Shown one piece after another: positions 1 through 6,821 of a stretch of DNA of 18,400 bases. Source of the stretch: Planctomycetaceae bacterium. Lineage in GTDB: Bacteria; Planctomycetota; Planctomycetia; Pirellulales; Thermoguttaceae. The stretch lies in the NCBI GenBank assembly GCA_015062085.1, contig SUVI01000072.1:1-18400 (forward strand), written 5' to 3'. The notes beneath the pieces were generated by a model, which made no database searches, had not been told where the DNA came from, and worked only from the letters and a program-made list of their open reading frames with translations. Numbering within the stretch: position 1 is the first letter of the stretch; each line of letters begins with the position of its first letter. Position numbers and translations under genes: made by a program.

Positions 1-47
1 AACTCCACTTCATCTGCCTTCCCGCGCTTTCGGAAAGACAGAAAACC

Positions 48-64
48 GATCCTCGCACAGGATC
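48..64 (+). other. Small hairpin in the nitroreductase leader
   Basis: GATCCT and AGGATC form a perfect 6-bp stem around the 5-nt loop CGCAC, ending about 9 bases before the AGGAAAGG ribosome binding site of the nitroreductase gene. No T-run follows, so it is a weak candidate for either a 5'UTR element or the end of an upstream gene outside the window. Function is inferred only from position. Confidence 0.3.
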
Positions 65-86
65 TTAACCTCAGGAAAGGAAAATC

Positions 87-608
87 ATGGAACTTTTTGA
101 AGCCATTGAAAAGCGTTTCTCCTACCGCGCCTCGTACACAGACGCTCCCGTCCCGCGTGAAGACCTCCTGAAGATCGCGGAAGCCGGACGTCTGGCTCCG
201 ACCGGGAAAAATGCGCAGACCTGCTCTTTCGTCCTGATCGATGATCCGGAGATCCTCGCGAAACTTGGCGAAATGATCGAACGTCCCGCCGGGATGAAGA
301 CCGCAAAAGCCGCGATCGCCGTCGTCGCACGTCCGGACCACGTCTTCATGGGACGCTCTTTCCACGTGGAAGATTTTGCCGCAGCCGTCCAGAATATGCT
401 TCTCGCGATCACGGCACTTGGCTATGCGTCCGTCTGGGTCGAAGGCGGTCTGATGATGAACGAAACCGGTAAAAAACTCAACGAAATGCTCAACGTTCCG
501 GAAGGTCAGTCCGTGGAAGTCCTCCTTCCCATCGGCGTCCCGGCAGAAAAAGGCGCCAGCCCGGCAAAAAAACCGCTGGAAGAGCGCATCGTTTTCAATC
601 GTTTCTGA
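87..608 (+). CDS. Nitroreductase family protein (small, FMN-dependent)
   Basis: A 173-residue protein of the nitroreductase superfamily. These enzymes bind FMN and reduce nitro groups, quinones or flavins with NAD(P)H, usually as dimers in the cytoplasm. The N-terminus shows the family pattern: R10, S12 and R14 (KRFSYR) at the expected FMN phosphate-binding position, then AGRLAPTGKNAQ (about residues 33-44), matching the usual AP(S/T)xxNxQ signature. A later GYASVWVEGG segment (about 112-121) matches the helix-to-glycine region near the flavin. It is slightly shorter than the common 180-220 residues, so it is a minimal form. The ATG is supported by AGGAAAGG 6 bases upstream. A terminator follows directly, so it is probably not co-transcribed with hpt. 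Substrate cannot be predicted. Confidence 0.88.
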   Translation: MELFEAIEKRFSYRASYTDAPVPREDLLKIAEAGRLAPTGKNAQTCSFVLIDDPEILAKLGEMIERPAGMKTAKAAIAVVARPDHVFMGRSFHVEDFAAAVQNMLLAITALGYASVWVEGGLMMNETGKKLNEMLNVPEGQSVEVLLPIGVPAEKGASPAKKPLEERIVFNRF

Positions 609-624
609 GAATTTCCCTCCGAAT

Positions 625-665
625 GCAGGCTGTGGGACCGATCTGCAGCCTGCGCTCCTTTTTAT
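625..665 (+). terminator. Rho-independent terminator after the nitroreductase gene
   Basis: GCAGGCTG (625-632) pairs perfectly with CAGCCTGC (646-653) across a 13-nt loop, followed within 5 bases by a T-rich stretch (CTTTTTATTT). It lies 17 bases after the nitroreductase stop and ends about 22 bases before the hpt ATG. There is hardly room for a separate hpt promoter after it, so it may act as a partial terminator or attenuator for hpt. Confidence 0.72.
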
Positions 666-686
666 TTCCAATTCCATCCCACACAA

Positions 687-1247
687 ATGAAAGTACAAAT
701 ACTCGACAAAACATTCGTTCCCTACATTTCCCAAGAAGAGATCGAAGCAGCCGTCGAACGCCTCACACACCAAATGAACGAGGAATTGAAAGATTCCTGC
801 CCGCTTTTTGTCTGCATCCTGAAAGGCGCCGTCTTCTTTTTCGCGGATCTGATGGAAAACATCGATATTCCGCACAACATGACCTTCTACCGCATCTCAA
901 GCTACACGGGAACGCAAAGTTCCGGAAATATCCGCGCCTCAAAACCATTCCCAAGAAAGGTTGAAGGCCGGACGGTCGTCATCGTGGAAGACATCGTGGA
1001 AACTGGAAATTCCATGCACTTCCTTCGGAGAAAACTTTTCGAACTCGGTGCAAAAGACGTTCGGATCGCCGCTCTCTTTTTCAAACCCGGAAAATGCAAA
1101 AAAGAACTCACCATCGACTACTGCGGATTTGAGATCAGTGATGAATTCATCGTCGGATACGGTCTGGACTACTGCGAGCAAGGACGTGAACTGCCGTCGG
1201 TTTACCAGCTCGCGCCGGAAAACACAGAGACCGAAAGTTCCAACTGA
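687..1247 (+). CDS. hpt: Hypoxanthine phosphoribosyltransferase
   Basis: A 186-residue type I phosphoribosyltransferase, close to the usual 175-185. It converts hypoxanthine or guanine plus PRPP to IMP or GMP in cytoplasmic purine salvage. The PRPP-binding loop VVIVEDIVETGNSM (residues 97-110, acidic pair E101-D102) is nearly canonical. The flexible catalytic loop SSYTGTQSSG is at 71-80, and the ILKGAVFFFADL segment (44-55) matches the PPi-binding loop and helix of the HPRT group. The C-terminal DEFIVGYGLDYCEQGRELP region matches the purine-binding hood. No clear Shine-Dalgarno sequence precedes the ATG. The last residues (TESSN) and the stop are encoded by the first unit of a 17-bp tandem array that continues downstream, so the C-terminal tail appears altered by the repeat. 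Confidence 0.93.
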   Translation: MKVQILDKTFVPYISQEEIEAAVERLTHQMNEELKDSCPLFVCILKGAVFFFADLMENIDIPHNMTFYRISSYTGTQSSGNIRASKPFPRKVEGRTVVIVEDIVETGNSMHFLRRKLFELGAKDVRIAALFFKPGKCKKELTIDYCGFEISDEFIVGYGLDYCEQGRELPSVYQLAPENTETESSN

Positions 1248-1314
1248 CCGAAAGTTCCAACTGACCGAAAGTTCCAACTGACCGAAAGTTCCAACTGACC
1301 GAAAGTTCCAACTG
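1230..1314 (+). repeat. 17-bp tandem array, 5 identical copies, overlapping the hpt stop
   Basis: Five uninterrupted identical copies of ACCGAAAGTTCCAACTG, at 1230, 1247, 1264, 1281 and 1298, followed by the partial ACC. The hpt TGA spans the junction of copies 1 and 2 (1245-1247). Because 17 is not a multiple of three, the TGA at successive junctions falls in all three frames. Each copy contains the small dyad AGTT-CC-AACT. The array ends about 31 bases before the DUF1570 ATG. There are no spacers, so it is not CRISPR. Perfect identity suggests recent slippage. Confidence 0.97.
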
Positions 1315-1345
1315 ACCCTCAAAACGAAAGAAAGGGCTGAAAGAA

Positions 1346-2563
1346 ATGCAGAAACACAAAATGACGCGCCGTCCATCTGGCCGGATCCGCACTTTCAGGT
1401 CCATTGCCGGGATCCTGAGTTTAACGTTCTGCTTCTTTACCGCCCTTCAAGTCTCCGCGCTCGATACGGTCATCTGGAAACCAACTCCGAAATCGGATCC
1501 CGTCACGACCGTCGGGCGCGTTCTGGTCGTCGCACAGGACAAAAGCCTCCTCCTTCAGGAACGAAACGGCGCGATCCATCCGATCGAGTACGAGATGATC
1601 CTCAAAGCGACGCGCAACTCGCAGGAATTCGTTCCCATGACGCAGGATGAACTCGCAGAAACGTACTTGGAACGCCTTCCGGAAGGATTCCGCGTCCACC
1701 AGACCAAACATTTTGTCCTTTTTTTCAAAACTTCCAAAGAGTACGCACGCTGGAACGGTCTGCTTCTGGAACGGCTTTACACCGCATTCGAGAACTACTG
1801 GACGAACCGTGGTCTGACGCTCCGTGAACCGGAATTTCCGCTTTTTTGCATCATTTTCCCAAACCGCAGCGAATACCATGCCTTTGCCGAGTCCGAAAAC
1901 GAAGCCGTCGGAAGCTCCGTCATCGCGTACTACAGTTTCCAGACGAACCGCGTAGTCTGCTGCGACCTGAGCGGCCGGGAAACGCTCGCTGCCGCGGAAG
2001 ACGCAGACGGAAACGCCGCCAATCGAAATTTTCTGACCTTCACGCGCGAGATCCTCAAGCGGCCCAATGCAGAAAAGCAGGTCGCCACCGTCATCCACGA
2101 AGCGGCACACCAGCTCGCGCACAATCGCGGACTGGCCAACCGGTACGGCGACATTCCGCGCTGGTACAATGAGGGGATCGCGCTCTTTTTCGAGTCTCCC
2201 AACCTGAAAAGCGAAAAAGGCTGGAGCGGGATCGGACGTCCCAATCCGTTTTGGCTCCCCTACTTCAAAAACTACCTCCCGCGCCGTCCCGAAGGTCAGC
2301 TGGAGCAGATCCTGACGAACGACGCGCTTTTCCAAAGCTCCGACACCGTGCAGGAAGCCTACTCCGAATCCTGGACACTCACCTGGTTTCTCATCAAGAC
2401 CCGCCCTAAACAGTATCTTGAGTACGTCCGAAAAATGGGCGAAAAACCGATTTTGATGTGGGACTCCTACGAAGAACGGATCGCAGATTTTGAGGAAGTC
2501 TTCGGCCCAGCCGAGGAACTGGAAAAAGAATTCATCCGCTACGTCCGAAAAGCGCGATTCTGA
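1346..2563 (+). CDS. Secreted DUF1570-type putative zinc metallopeptidase
   Basis: A 405-residue protein with a basic N-terminus and a hydrophobic core (about residues 20-38, ending VSA-L), consistent with a signal peptide and export. The C-terminal half resembles DUF1570, a family common in planctomycetes. It contains the zinc-binding motif HEAAH (H251, E252, H255) and a downstream glutamate in WYNEG (E276), the gluzincin arrangement of HExxH plus a third ligand about 20 residues later. A peptidase function is therefore plausible but unproven, and no substrate can be named. A second in-frame ATG at 1361 would still keep the signal peptide, and neither start has a strong ribosome binding site. 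It follows hpt by 98 bases containing the 17-bp array and converges on the helicase gene with a 22-bp gap and no visible terminator. Confidence 0.8.
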   Translation: MQKHKMTRRPSGRIRTFRSIAGILSLTFCFFTALQVSALDTVIWKPTPKSDPVTTVGRVLVVAQDKSLLLQERNGAIHPIEYEMILKATRNSQEFVPMTQDELAETYLERLPEGFRVHQTKHFVLFFKTSKEYARWNGLLLERLYTAFENYWTNRGLTLREPEFPLFCIIFPNRSEYHAFAESENEAVGSSVIAYYSFQTNRVVCCDLSGRETLAAAEDADGNAANRNFLTFTREILKRPNAEKQVATVIHEAAHQLAHNRGLANRYGDIPRWYNEGIALFFESPNLKSEKGWSGIGRPNPFWLPYFKNYLPRRPEGQLEQILTNDALFQSSDTVQEAYSESWTLTWFLIKTRPKQYLEYVRKMGEKPILMWDSYEERIADFEEVFGPAEELEKEFIRYVRKARF

Positions 2564-2585
2564 AACGTCTCCATTTCCTTCAGAC

Positions 2586-4673
2586 TCACATCTTCTCGAT
2601 CACCCCCTTGGGACTCTTGAGCTTAAAGAGACCAAAGACTTCATCCTGCGTCAGTCCCAGCTTCTTCGGCTGCTCGCGGGAACCGGAGAGAATGGTCTCA
2701 AACAGAGCGCGCTTCTCTTCCAAAATACGGTCGATCCGCTCTTCGATCGTGTTCTGCATCAAAAAGCGGGTGATCGTGACCGCCCCTTTCACACCGATGC
2801 GGTGCGCACGGTTGATCGCCTGATCCTCGATCGCGGGATTCCACCACCGGTCAAAGAGAAAAACGTAGTTGCAGAACTGAAGATTCAGCCCCACCGCCCC
2901 AGTTGCGTAACTCATCAGAAGCACGTGATTCTCCGGCGACGTCTTAAATTTCTGAATGACCGCATCGCGTTGCGCAGGCGGGATCTTTCCGTGGTACTCA
3001 AGCGCTCCAAAACGCTGAAGATGCTTGCTCAGCCGGAAGATCGTCTCAGTCCACTGACTGAAAACGATCGCCTTCCGTCCGCTGGCTGCGATCTCTTCCA
3101 GATCCGCCTCCAAACGCTGAAGTTTGGGACTGTCCCCCGTGCACGGGTCAAAATTGCAGATCTGCTTCAAACGCAGAACCAGTTCAAAAACGTGCTGGAT
3201 CGTGATGGACGCACCCATTTCCGAGAGCCTCAACGCTCCCTGTGATTCCGCCATGAAGTACGTTTCCTGCTGCTCCGGCGTCATGCAGAGAGCCGCATCG
3301 CGGTAAAGTCTCGGCGGCATGTCTTTCTGGACGAGATCCTTCGTTCGGCGCAAAATATAGTCCTGGACTGCCCGGCTCATGACCATCGGCTTCATGTCGC
3401 TGGAAAGGTACCCCGGCGAGAGGAATTCAAAGATCCCGACCAGATCCTCCGGCGAATTCTCGATCGGCGTACCCGTCATGGCCCAGTTTCGCGTTCTGGA
3501 AATGCTCCGCGCCGCTACGGACGTCGCACTGCGGACGTTCTTGATCTTCTGCGATTCATCCAAAACCACCAAGTCAAAGTGCTTCGGGATCCCGTCCTTT
3601 TTCGGCGCATAGATCTCTCGGTCACGATGCAGAAGCTCGTAATTCGCGATCTTCACCGGAATATCCTGAAGCCCCCACTGCCATTCCCTGCGTACGCGGT
3701 CCCCTTGGATCACTAAAACGGGGATCTCCGGCGCCCAGACTTCAAATTCACGTTTCCAGTTCGTCACCAGCGGTTTTGGACAGACGAAAAGTACGTTCCG
3801 GATGTCGCCGTTTCGCAAAAGAAGACGCACCGTCGTAATGGCCTGCATCGTCTTTCCGAGCCCCATTTCGTCCGCGAGGATGGCCGCATCGCGGGAATAG
3901 AGAAACGAGACTCCCTCCCACTGGTACTGGAACGGCACAAACGGAAAGACTAGATTCCTGTCCGTGCAGAGCTGTTCAAGCGGCGGCTGAAGAAGGTAGC
4001 GCAGCCGGTCTTCCAGCTTGATGAGATTTTTCGGCGGAAGCAAGTGCGTCATCCCCTCCGGAATGCTCTGATGAAGTGCATCGTTTCCAGAGTCACCTTC
4101 CGTTTCCGACTCCGCATCCCCCGCGTTCCCCGCGTCTTCCGCATCCGTTTCGCTTCCCCTGCCGTCTGCGTCTTCTCCGCCCAGCTCACCATCCAGATCC
4201 GCCATAGATTCCCGCGTCACGCCGTCCGGAAGAAGTTCCTCCTCACTTGGTTCCTGGAGAGCTTTTTCGCATCGGCAGCCCGGCGTCTCCAGCGTGTCGT
4301 CCTCGGCACTTCCCGGCGCATTTTCGTCCCACGGCAGAATGGAATCTTCTTCCGAAAAACCGCCGTTTGTGCCCATTCCATCCGCTGCATTTCCTGCGCC
4401 GTCCGCATTTTCCCCGTCTCCGCGTCCGCCGTTCTTTTTCTCCCGCTTTTCATTCGGCTTACAGAGTTCCTCCGGATCCCCAAAATAGAAACTGCTCACC
4501 GAGATATTCGGCGGCGAGATCCTGACCGTCAAAGCCTGCGGAGTGCGCATCTGAACGGAGAAACTGCGGATCTCCACTTTCGGAGCGCGGTTCATCGCAA
4601 TATTCCACCCCAAAGCCAGTTCATTGACTCTGGTCTTCGGAAGCTCAAGCGTCAGGACCTGAATTTCGTCCAT
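2586..4673 (-). CDS. SNF2-family DEAD/DEAH-box helicase
   Basis: A 695-residue SNF2/Rad54-type ATPase, a group of double-stranded-DNA translocases that remodel protein-DNA complexes. Motif I is DEMGLGKT (K274); motif II is DESQ (D372, E373); motif III is MTGTPIENSPEDL; the C-terminal RecA lobe has AIVFSQWTETI, then GAVGLNLQ, DRWWNP and DQAINRAHRIG (about 617-627, arginine finger region around R622/R625). Residues 1-75 form an uncharacterised N-terminal domain. Residues about 78-200 are a low-complexity acidic linker rich in D, E, G and N. The ATG at 4673 is preferred: GGAG lies 14 bases upstream, and an earlier in-frame start at 4820 would overlap the preceding gene by 86 bases. Bacterial SNF2 proteins vary in role (transcription recycling, repair, defence); nothing here points to defence. 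Confidence 0.92.
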   Translation of the reverse strand: MDEIQVLTLELPKTRVNELALGWNIAMNRAPKVEIRSFSVQMRTPQALTVRISPPNISVSSFYFGDPEELCKPNEKREKKNGGRGDGENADGAGNAADGMGTNGGFSEEDSILPWDENAPGSAEDDTLETPGCRCEKALQEPSEEELLPDGVTRESMADLDGELGGEDADGRGSETDAEDAGNAGDAESETEGDSGNDALHQSIPEGMTHLLPPKNLIKLEDRLRYLLQPPLEQLCTDRNLVFPFVPFQYQWEGVSFLYSRDAAILADEMGLGKTMQAITTVRLLLRNGDIRNVLFVCPKPLVTNWKREFEVWAPEIPVLVIQGDRVRREWQWGLQDIPVKIANYELLHRDREIYAPKKDGIPKHFDLVVLDESQKIKNVRSATSVAARSISRTRNWAMTGTPIENSPEDLVGIFEFLSPGYLSSDMKPMVMSRAVQDYILRRTKDLVQKDMPPRLYRDAALCMTPEQQETYFMAESQGALRLSEMGASITIQHVFELVLRLKQICNFDPCTGDSPKLQRLEADLEEIAASGRKAIVFSQWTETIFRLSKHLQRFGALEYHGKIPPAQRDAVIQKFKTSPENHVLLMSYATGAVGLNLQFCNYVFLFDRWWNPAIEDQAINRAHRIGVKGAVTITRFLMQNTIEERIDRILEEKRALFETILSGSREQPKKLGLTQDEVFGLFKLKSPKGVIEKM

Positions 4674-4734
4674 GGGATCTTTTTTTTCTCCAAAAAATTC
4701 AAATTCCAGCAAACGCGCCCAACCGCCCGCCTGC

Positions 4735-5250
4735 TCAGTTTGCTTTTTTCGCCTCAAGAATGGCACTGCGGATCCGCTCGAACGGCTCCATGAAATCGAA
4801 CTCGATGACGAGTTCCTCAAGCACTTTTCTCAGAGCCGGAATGTCGTCATGGTCCTCACTGCGCGCTGAGAGTATCTGCTTTCGGTTCCAAAGTATCTGC
4901 TCTTCCGAGACCGATTCCGCCCCCTGTGCGTCTTCCACTAGGATGGCAGGGATCGAAACCAGGGGACGCACGCAAAGCGCACATTCCTGATCGAAACAGA
5001 CCGCCCGCGGCAGGATCTTCGATTTTTCTATGAGAGTCCGCGCGATCTGCTCTCCATAAAGGTACGGCTTCAGGGTCGTCCCGTAGAGGATCTCCTGTGC
5101 ACGGTTCGGCTTCACCGCCGCCGTACAGTGAAACTCCACCGGACGCCCGGCTGGATTCAGGATCAGGTACCCCCCAAAGAGGCCGTGAGCTCCTTCATCC
5201 ACGACCGTCAGGAAGCCGATGGCGGCTTTCGTCAATTCATTTTCTGCCAC
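4735..5250 (-). CDS. Conserved-looking protein of unknown function upstream of the SNF2 gene
   Basis: A 171-residue soluble protein, probably starting with GTG at 5250 (GGGA about 6 bases upstream); no signal peptide or membrane segment. I do not recognise a named domain. The N-terminal half reads like a compact alpha/beta fold (AIGFLTVVDEG, then GGYLILN, then VEFHCTAAV). The middle has KPNRAQEILYG and a YGEQIARTLI helix. A cluster of three cysteines, CFDQECALC, lies near residues 84-92, which could bind a metal but does not match a zinc ribbon exactly. The C-terminus is helical and acidic. The stop is 61 bases before the preferred helicase start on the same strand, so the two are probably co-transcribed. 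The coding status rests on length, codon texture and operon position. Confidence 0.75.
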   Translation of the reverse strand: MAENELTKAAIGFLTVVDEGAHGLFGGYLILNPAGRPVEFHCTAAVKPNRAQEILYGTTLKPYLYGEQIARTLIEKSKILPRAVCFDQECALCVRPLVSIPAILVEDAQGAESVSEEQILWNRKQILSARSEDHDDIPALRKVLEELVIEFDFMEPFERIRSAILEAKKAN

Positions 5251-5572
5251 GTTTTTCCCACTTTCTCAAATTCTGATTCACGATTTCCCCGCAAGCCGTT
5301 CCCGCACTCCGCGAGCCGTTCCCGCACTCCGCAAGCCGTTCCCGCACTCCGCAAGCCGTTCCCGCACTCCGCGAGCCGTTCCCGCACTCCGCGAGCCGTT
5401 CCCGCACTCCGCAAGCCGTTAGCCGTTCCCGCACTCCGCAAGCCGTTCCCGCACACTGGCGCCCCTCACTCCATACGCGGTACCGAAAAGTATCGGCAAA
5501 AATCTCGGTCTTCATCATCTGCGGGCTGAAATTTCTTTTCGCGGGCGTTTTCCGCACGGAAGTTTTTCCGTT
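5251..5572 (-). other. 322-bp intergenic region between hpnH and the unknown gene
   Basis: On the minus strand, just past the hpnH stop, ACGGAA-AAAC-TTCCGT forms a perfect 6-bp stem (5556-5571), followed by a weaker GCGGG/TCCGC stem (5541-5555). Neither is followed by a U-run, so termination is possible but not convincing. The centre is filled by the 20-bp array at 5289-5454. I see no good promoter for the downstream gene and no separate gene; open frames here follow the repeat period. Confidence 0.5.
5289..5454. repeat. 20-bp tandem array, about 8 copies, one internally shortened
   Basis: The unit is GCRAGCCGTTCCCGCACTCC, where R is A or G. Full copies start at 5291, 5311, 5331, 5351, 5371 and 5391. 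The copy at 5411 breaks off after GCAAGCCGTT, a copy lacking its first three bases starts at 5421, and a last copy starts at 5438 and decays at 5454. The A/G variants occur in the order A, G, A, A, G, G, A. The period is not divisible by three and no spacers exist, so neither a coding repeat nor CRISPR fits. It is noncoding and lies between two same-strand genes. Confidence 0.96.
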
Positions 5573-6601
5573 TTAAAAGATCCCGAGCTGCCAAAGCATC
5601 GTACGCAGCCCCTGGATCGGATCTTTGGTACTCACGAGAACGGCACCGGGTTCGAAACCGCAGTGCATCATGCAGTTCGTGCATCTTGGATCGGAACCGG
5701 TCGGCCCAAGCGTTTCCCACGCCGTTTTTTCCAGCAGTTCGCGGTAGGTTGCGTAATGTGCGTCCGTCAGCAGATAGCACGGTCCCTTCCATCCGCAAAC
5801 ATTTCGCGTCGGATTGGCCCAAGCGGCACACGGAAGCTGTCGTCTCCCCGTCAGAAAATCCATGTAGAGCGGCGTAGTCGCCAAACGTTTTCCCTTCAGC
5901 CTCTTTTCCAGCTCGCGAAAACGTGCCTGCGTCTCCTCGCGGACTAGGAAAAGCGATCCCTGCGATTCCGCGTCAAACGTCTCGTAGGAGTACGCCGGCG
6001 CGAGCATCATGCTGCAAACGCCGAGAGATTCCAGCATCGTGCAGAGTTCCGTGATCTCATCGACGGAAGATTCGCGATAGAGCGTCGTGTTCGTGCAGAC
6101 CTGGAAACCTGCTTCGACCGCAGCTTTCAGCCCCTCGACCGCCGCGGACCAGACGCCCGTGCGCGAAGTGGAAGCGTCGTGGTTTTTCTCCATTCCGTCA
6201 AGATGCACGTTGATGAAAAACCGGCTCGTCGGGCGAAACGTTCCGTCCTCAATGTGCTTTTTGAGCATCAGACCGTTCGTACAGAGGTAAACGTGCCGTT
6301 TCTGCTCAAAGACCGTCCGGCGGACCAATTCACCGATCTCCGGATAGATCAGCGGCTCCCCTCCGCAAATACTGACGATCGGCGCCCCGCACTCGTTCAT
6401 GGAATCCAGACACTCTTCGACCGAAAGCATCTCCGTCATGTGCTCCGCATACTCACGGATCCTCCCGCACCCGGCGCAGCGGAGATTACACTTGAAGAGC
6501 GGCTCGAGCATCAAAACGAGCGGGTACTTCTTCACCCCTTTGAGTCCCTGAATCAAAATGTGCCGCGTCATGGACGCCGTGAGTGAAAAGGGAAAACGCA
6601 T
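5573..6601 (-). CDS. hpnH: Radical SAM protein HpnH (adenosylhopane synthase family)
   Basis: A 342-residue radical SAM enzyme. The HpnH family joins the 5'-deoxyadenosyl group of SAM to diploptene, giving adenosylhopane, the first step in extended hopanoid side chains. The N-terminus shows KYPLVLMLEPLFKCNLRCAGC, with cluster ligands C38, C42 and C45, followed by LSVEECLDSMNECGAPIVSICGGEPL, typical of HpnH. FINVHLDGMEKNHD and the C-terminal WANPTRNVCGWKGPCYLL and CTNCMMHCGFEPGAV blocks also fit HpnH, including its extra conserved cysteines. The start is set at the ATG at 6601 because AAGGA lies 8 bases upstream; a TTG at 6607 is too close to that site. No squalene-hopene cyclase or other hpn gene is visible in the window. 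A related radical SAM function cannot be fully excluded. Confidence 0.87.
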   Translation of the reverse strand: MRFPFSLTASMTRHILIQGLKGVKKYPLVLMLEPLFKCNLRCAGCGRIREYAEHMTEMLSVEECLDSMNECGAPIVSICGGEPLIYPEIGELVRRTVFEQKRHVYLCTNGLMLKKHIEDGTFRPTSRFFINVHLDGMEKNHDASTSRTGVWSAAVEGLKAAVEAGFQVCTNTTLYRESSVDEITELCTMLESLGVCSMMLAPAYSYETFDAESQGSLFLVREETQARFRELEKRLKGKRLATTPLYMDFLTGRRQLPCAAWANPTRNVCGWKGPCYLLTDAHYATYRELLEKTAWETLGPTGSDPRCTNCMMHCGFEPGAVLVSTKDPIQGLRTMLWQLGIF

Positions 6602-6609
6602 TTTCAAGA

Positions 6610-6614
6610 TCCTT
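6610..6614 (-). promoter_or_regulatory. Ribosome binding site fixing the hpnH start
   Basis: On the minus strand AAGGA lies 8 bases before the ATG at 6601. The alternative TTG at 6607 would leave only about 2 bases, so the ATG is chosen. Confidence 0.65.
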
Positions 6615-6627
6615 CTAAAAATTCGGA

Positions 6628-6700
6628 ATTCCGTTTGCCTCCCAATTTTACGCTGTACGCCGTAAAAACATTCAGCGAAAGATCCAAGAGCAAACGGAAT
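6628..6700 (-). promoter_or_regulatory. Nested inverted repeats in the hpnH leader
   Basis: Outer arms ATTCCGTTTGC (6628-6638) and GCAAACGGAAT (6690-6700) are perfect 11-bp reverse complements. Inside them TTTTACG (6646-6652) and CGTAAAA (6661-6667) are perfect 7-bp arms around 8 bases. The outer arm ends 26 bases before the hpnH ATG. The inner 22-bp dyad could be a dimeric repressor operator; the whole could fold as a two-level stem in the mRNA leader. It could also in part serve as the rseP end region. The pairing is seen directly; the role is inferred. Confidence 0.5.
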
Positions 6701-6755
6701 CTTCTCACAAAAAACCCCAAGTCCAGACCGTCTTTTCTTTCAAAAAGGAGAGTCA

Positions 6756-6803
6756 GACCGTCTGAAACTCTGACCGTCTGAAACTCTGACCGTCTGAATG
6801 TCT
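6756..6803. repeat. 16-bp tandem array, 3 copies, between rseP and hpnH
   Basis: GACCGTCTGAAACTCT occurs at 6756 and 6772, and as GACCGTCTGAATGTCT at 6788. The first copy sits in the odd palindrome CAGAC-C-GTCTG, and a related CCAGACCGTCTT occurs at 6723-6734. It begins about 20 bases beyond the rseP stop. The unit length is not a multiple of three. Confidence 0.9.
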
Positions 6804-6821
6804 GAAACCTCCACGGTCCAT

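Noticed and set aside
939..1404. Minus-strand frames with a VSWNFRSVGTFGQLE-like repeat
   Set aside because: They are reverse readings of hpt and the 17-bp array; hpt on the plus strand has full family motifs.
1421..2335. 304-residue minus-strand frame opposite the DUF1570 gene
   Set aside because: No recognisable family, while the plus-strand frame has a signal peptide and the HEAAH motif.
4674..4820. 49-residue N-terminal extension of the SNF2 protein
   Set aside because: It would overlap the preceding gene by 86 bases and starts with a low-complexity serine-rich stretch that mirrors that gene; the ATG at 4673 has GGAG upstream.
5289..5454. CRISPR array
   Set aside because: Units are directly adjacent with no unique spacers, and no cas genes are present. 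It is a simple tandem repeat.
5232..5557. Repeat-containing open frames on both strands across the 20-bp array
   Set aside because: They exist only because the repeat lacks stops. A 20-bp unit gives a 20-residue protein period by reading each frame in turn; no start signal or family match.
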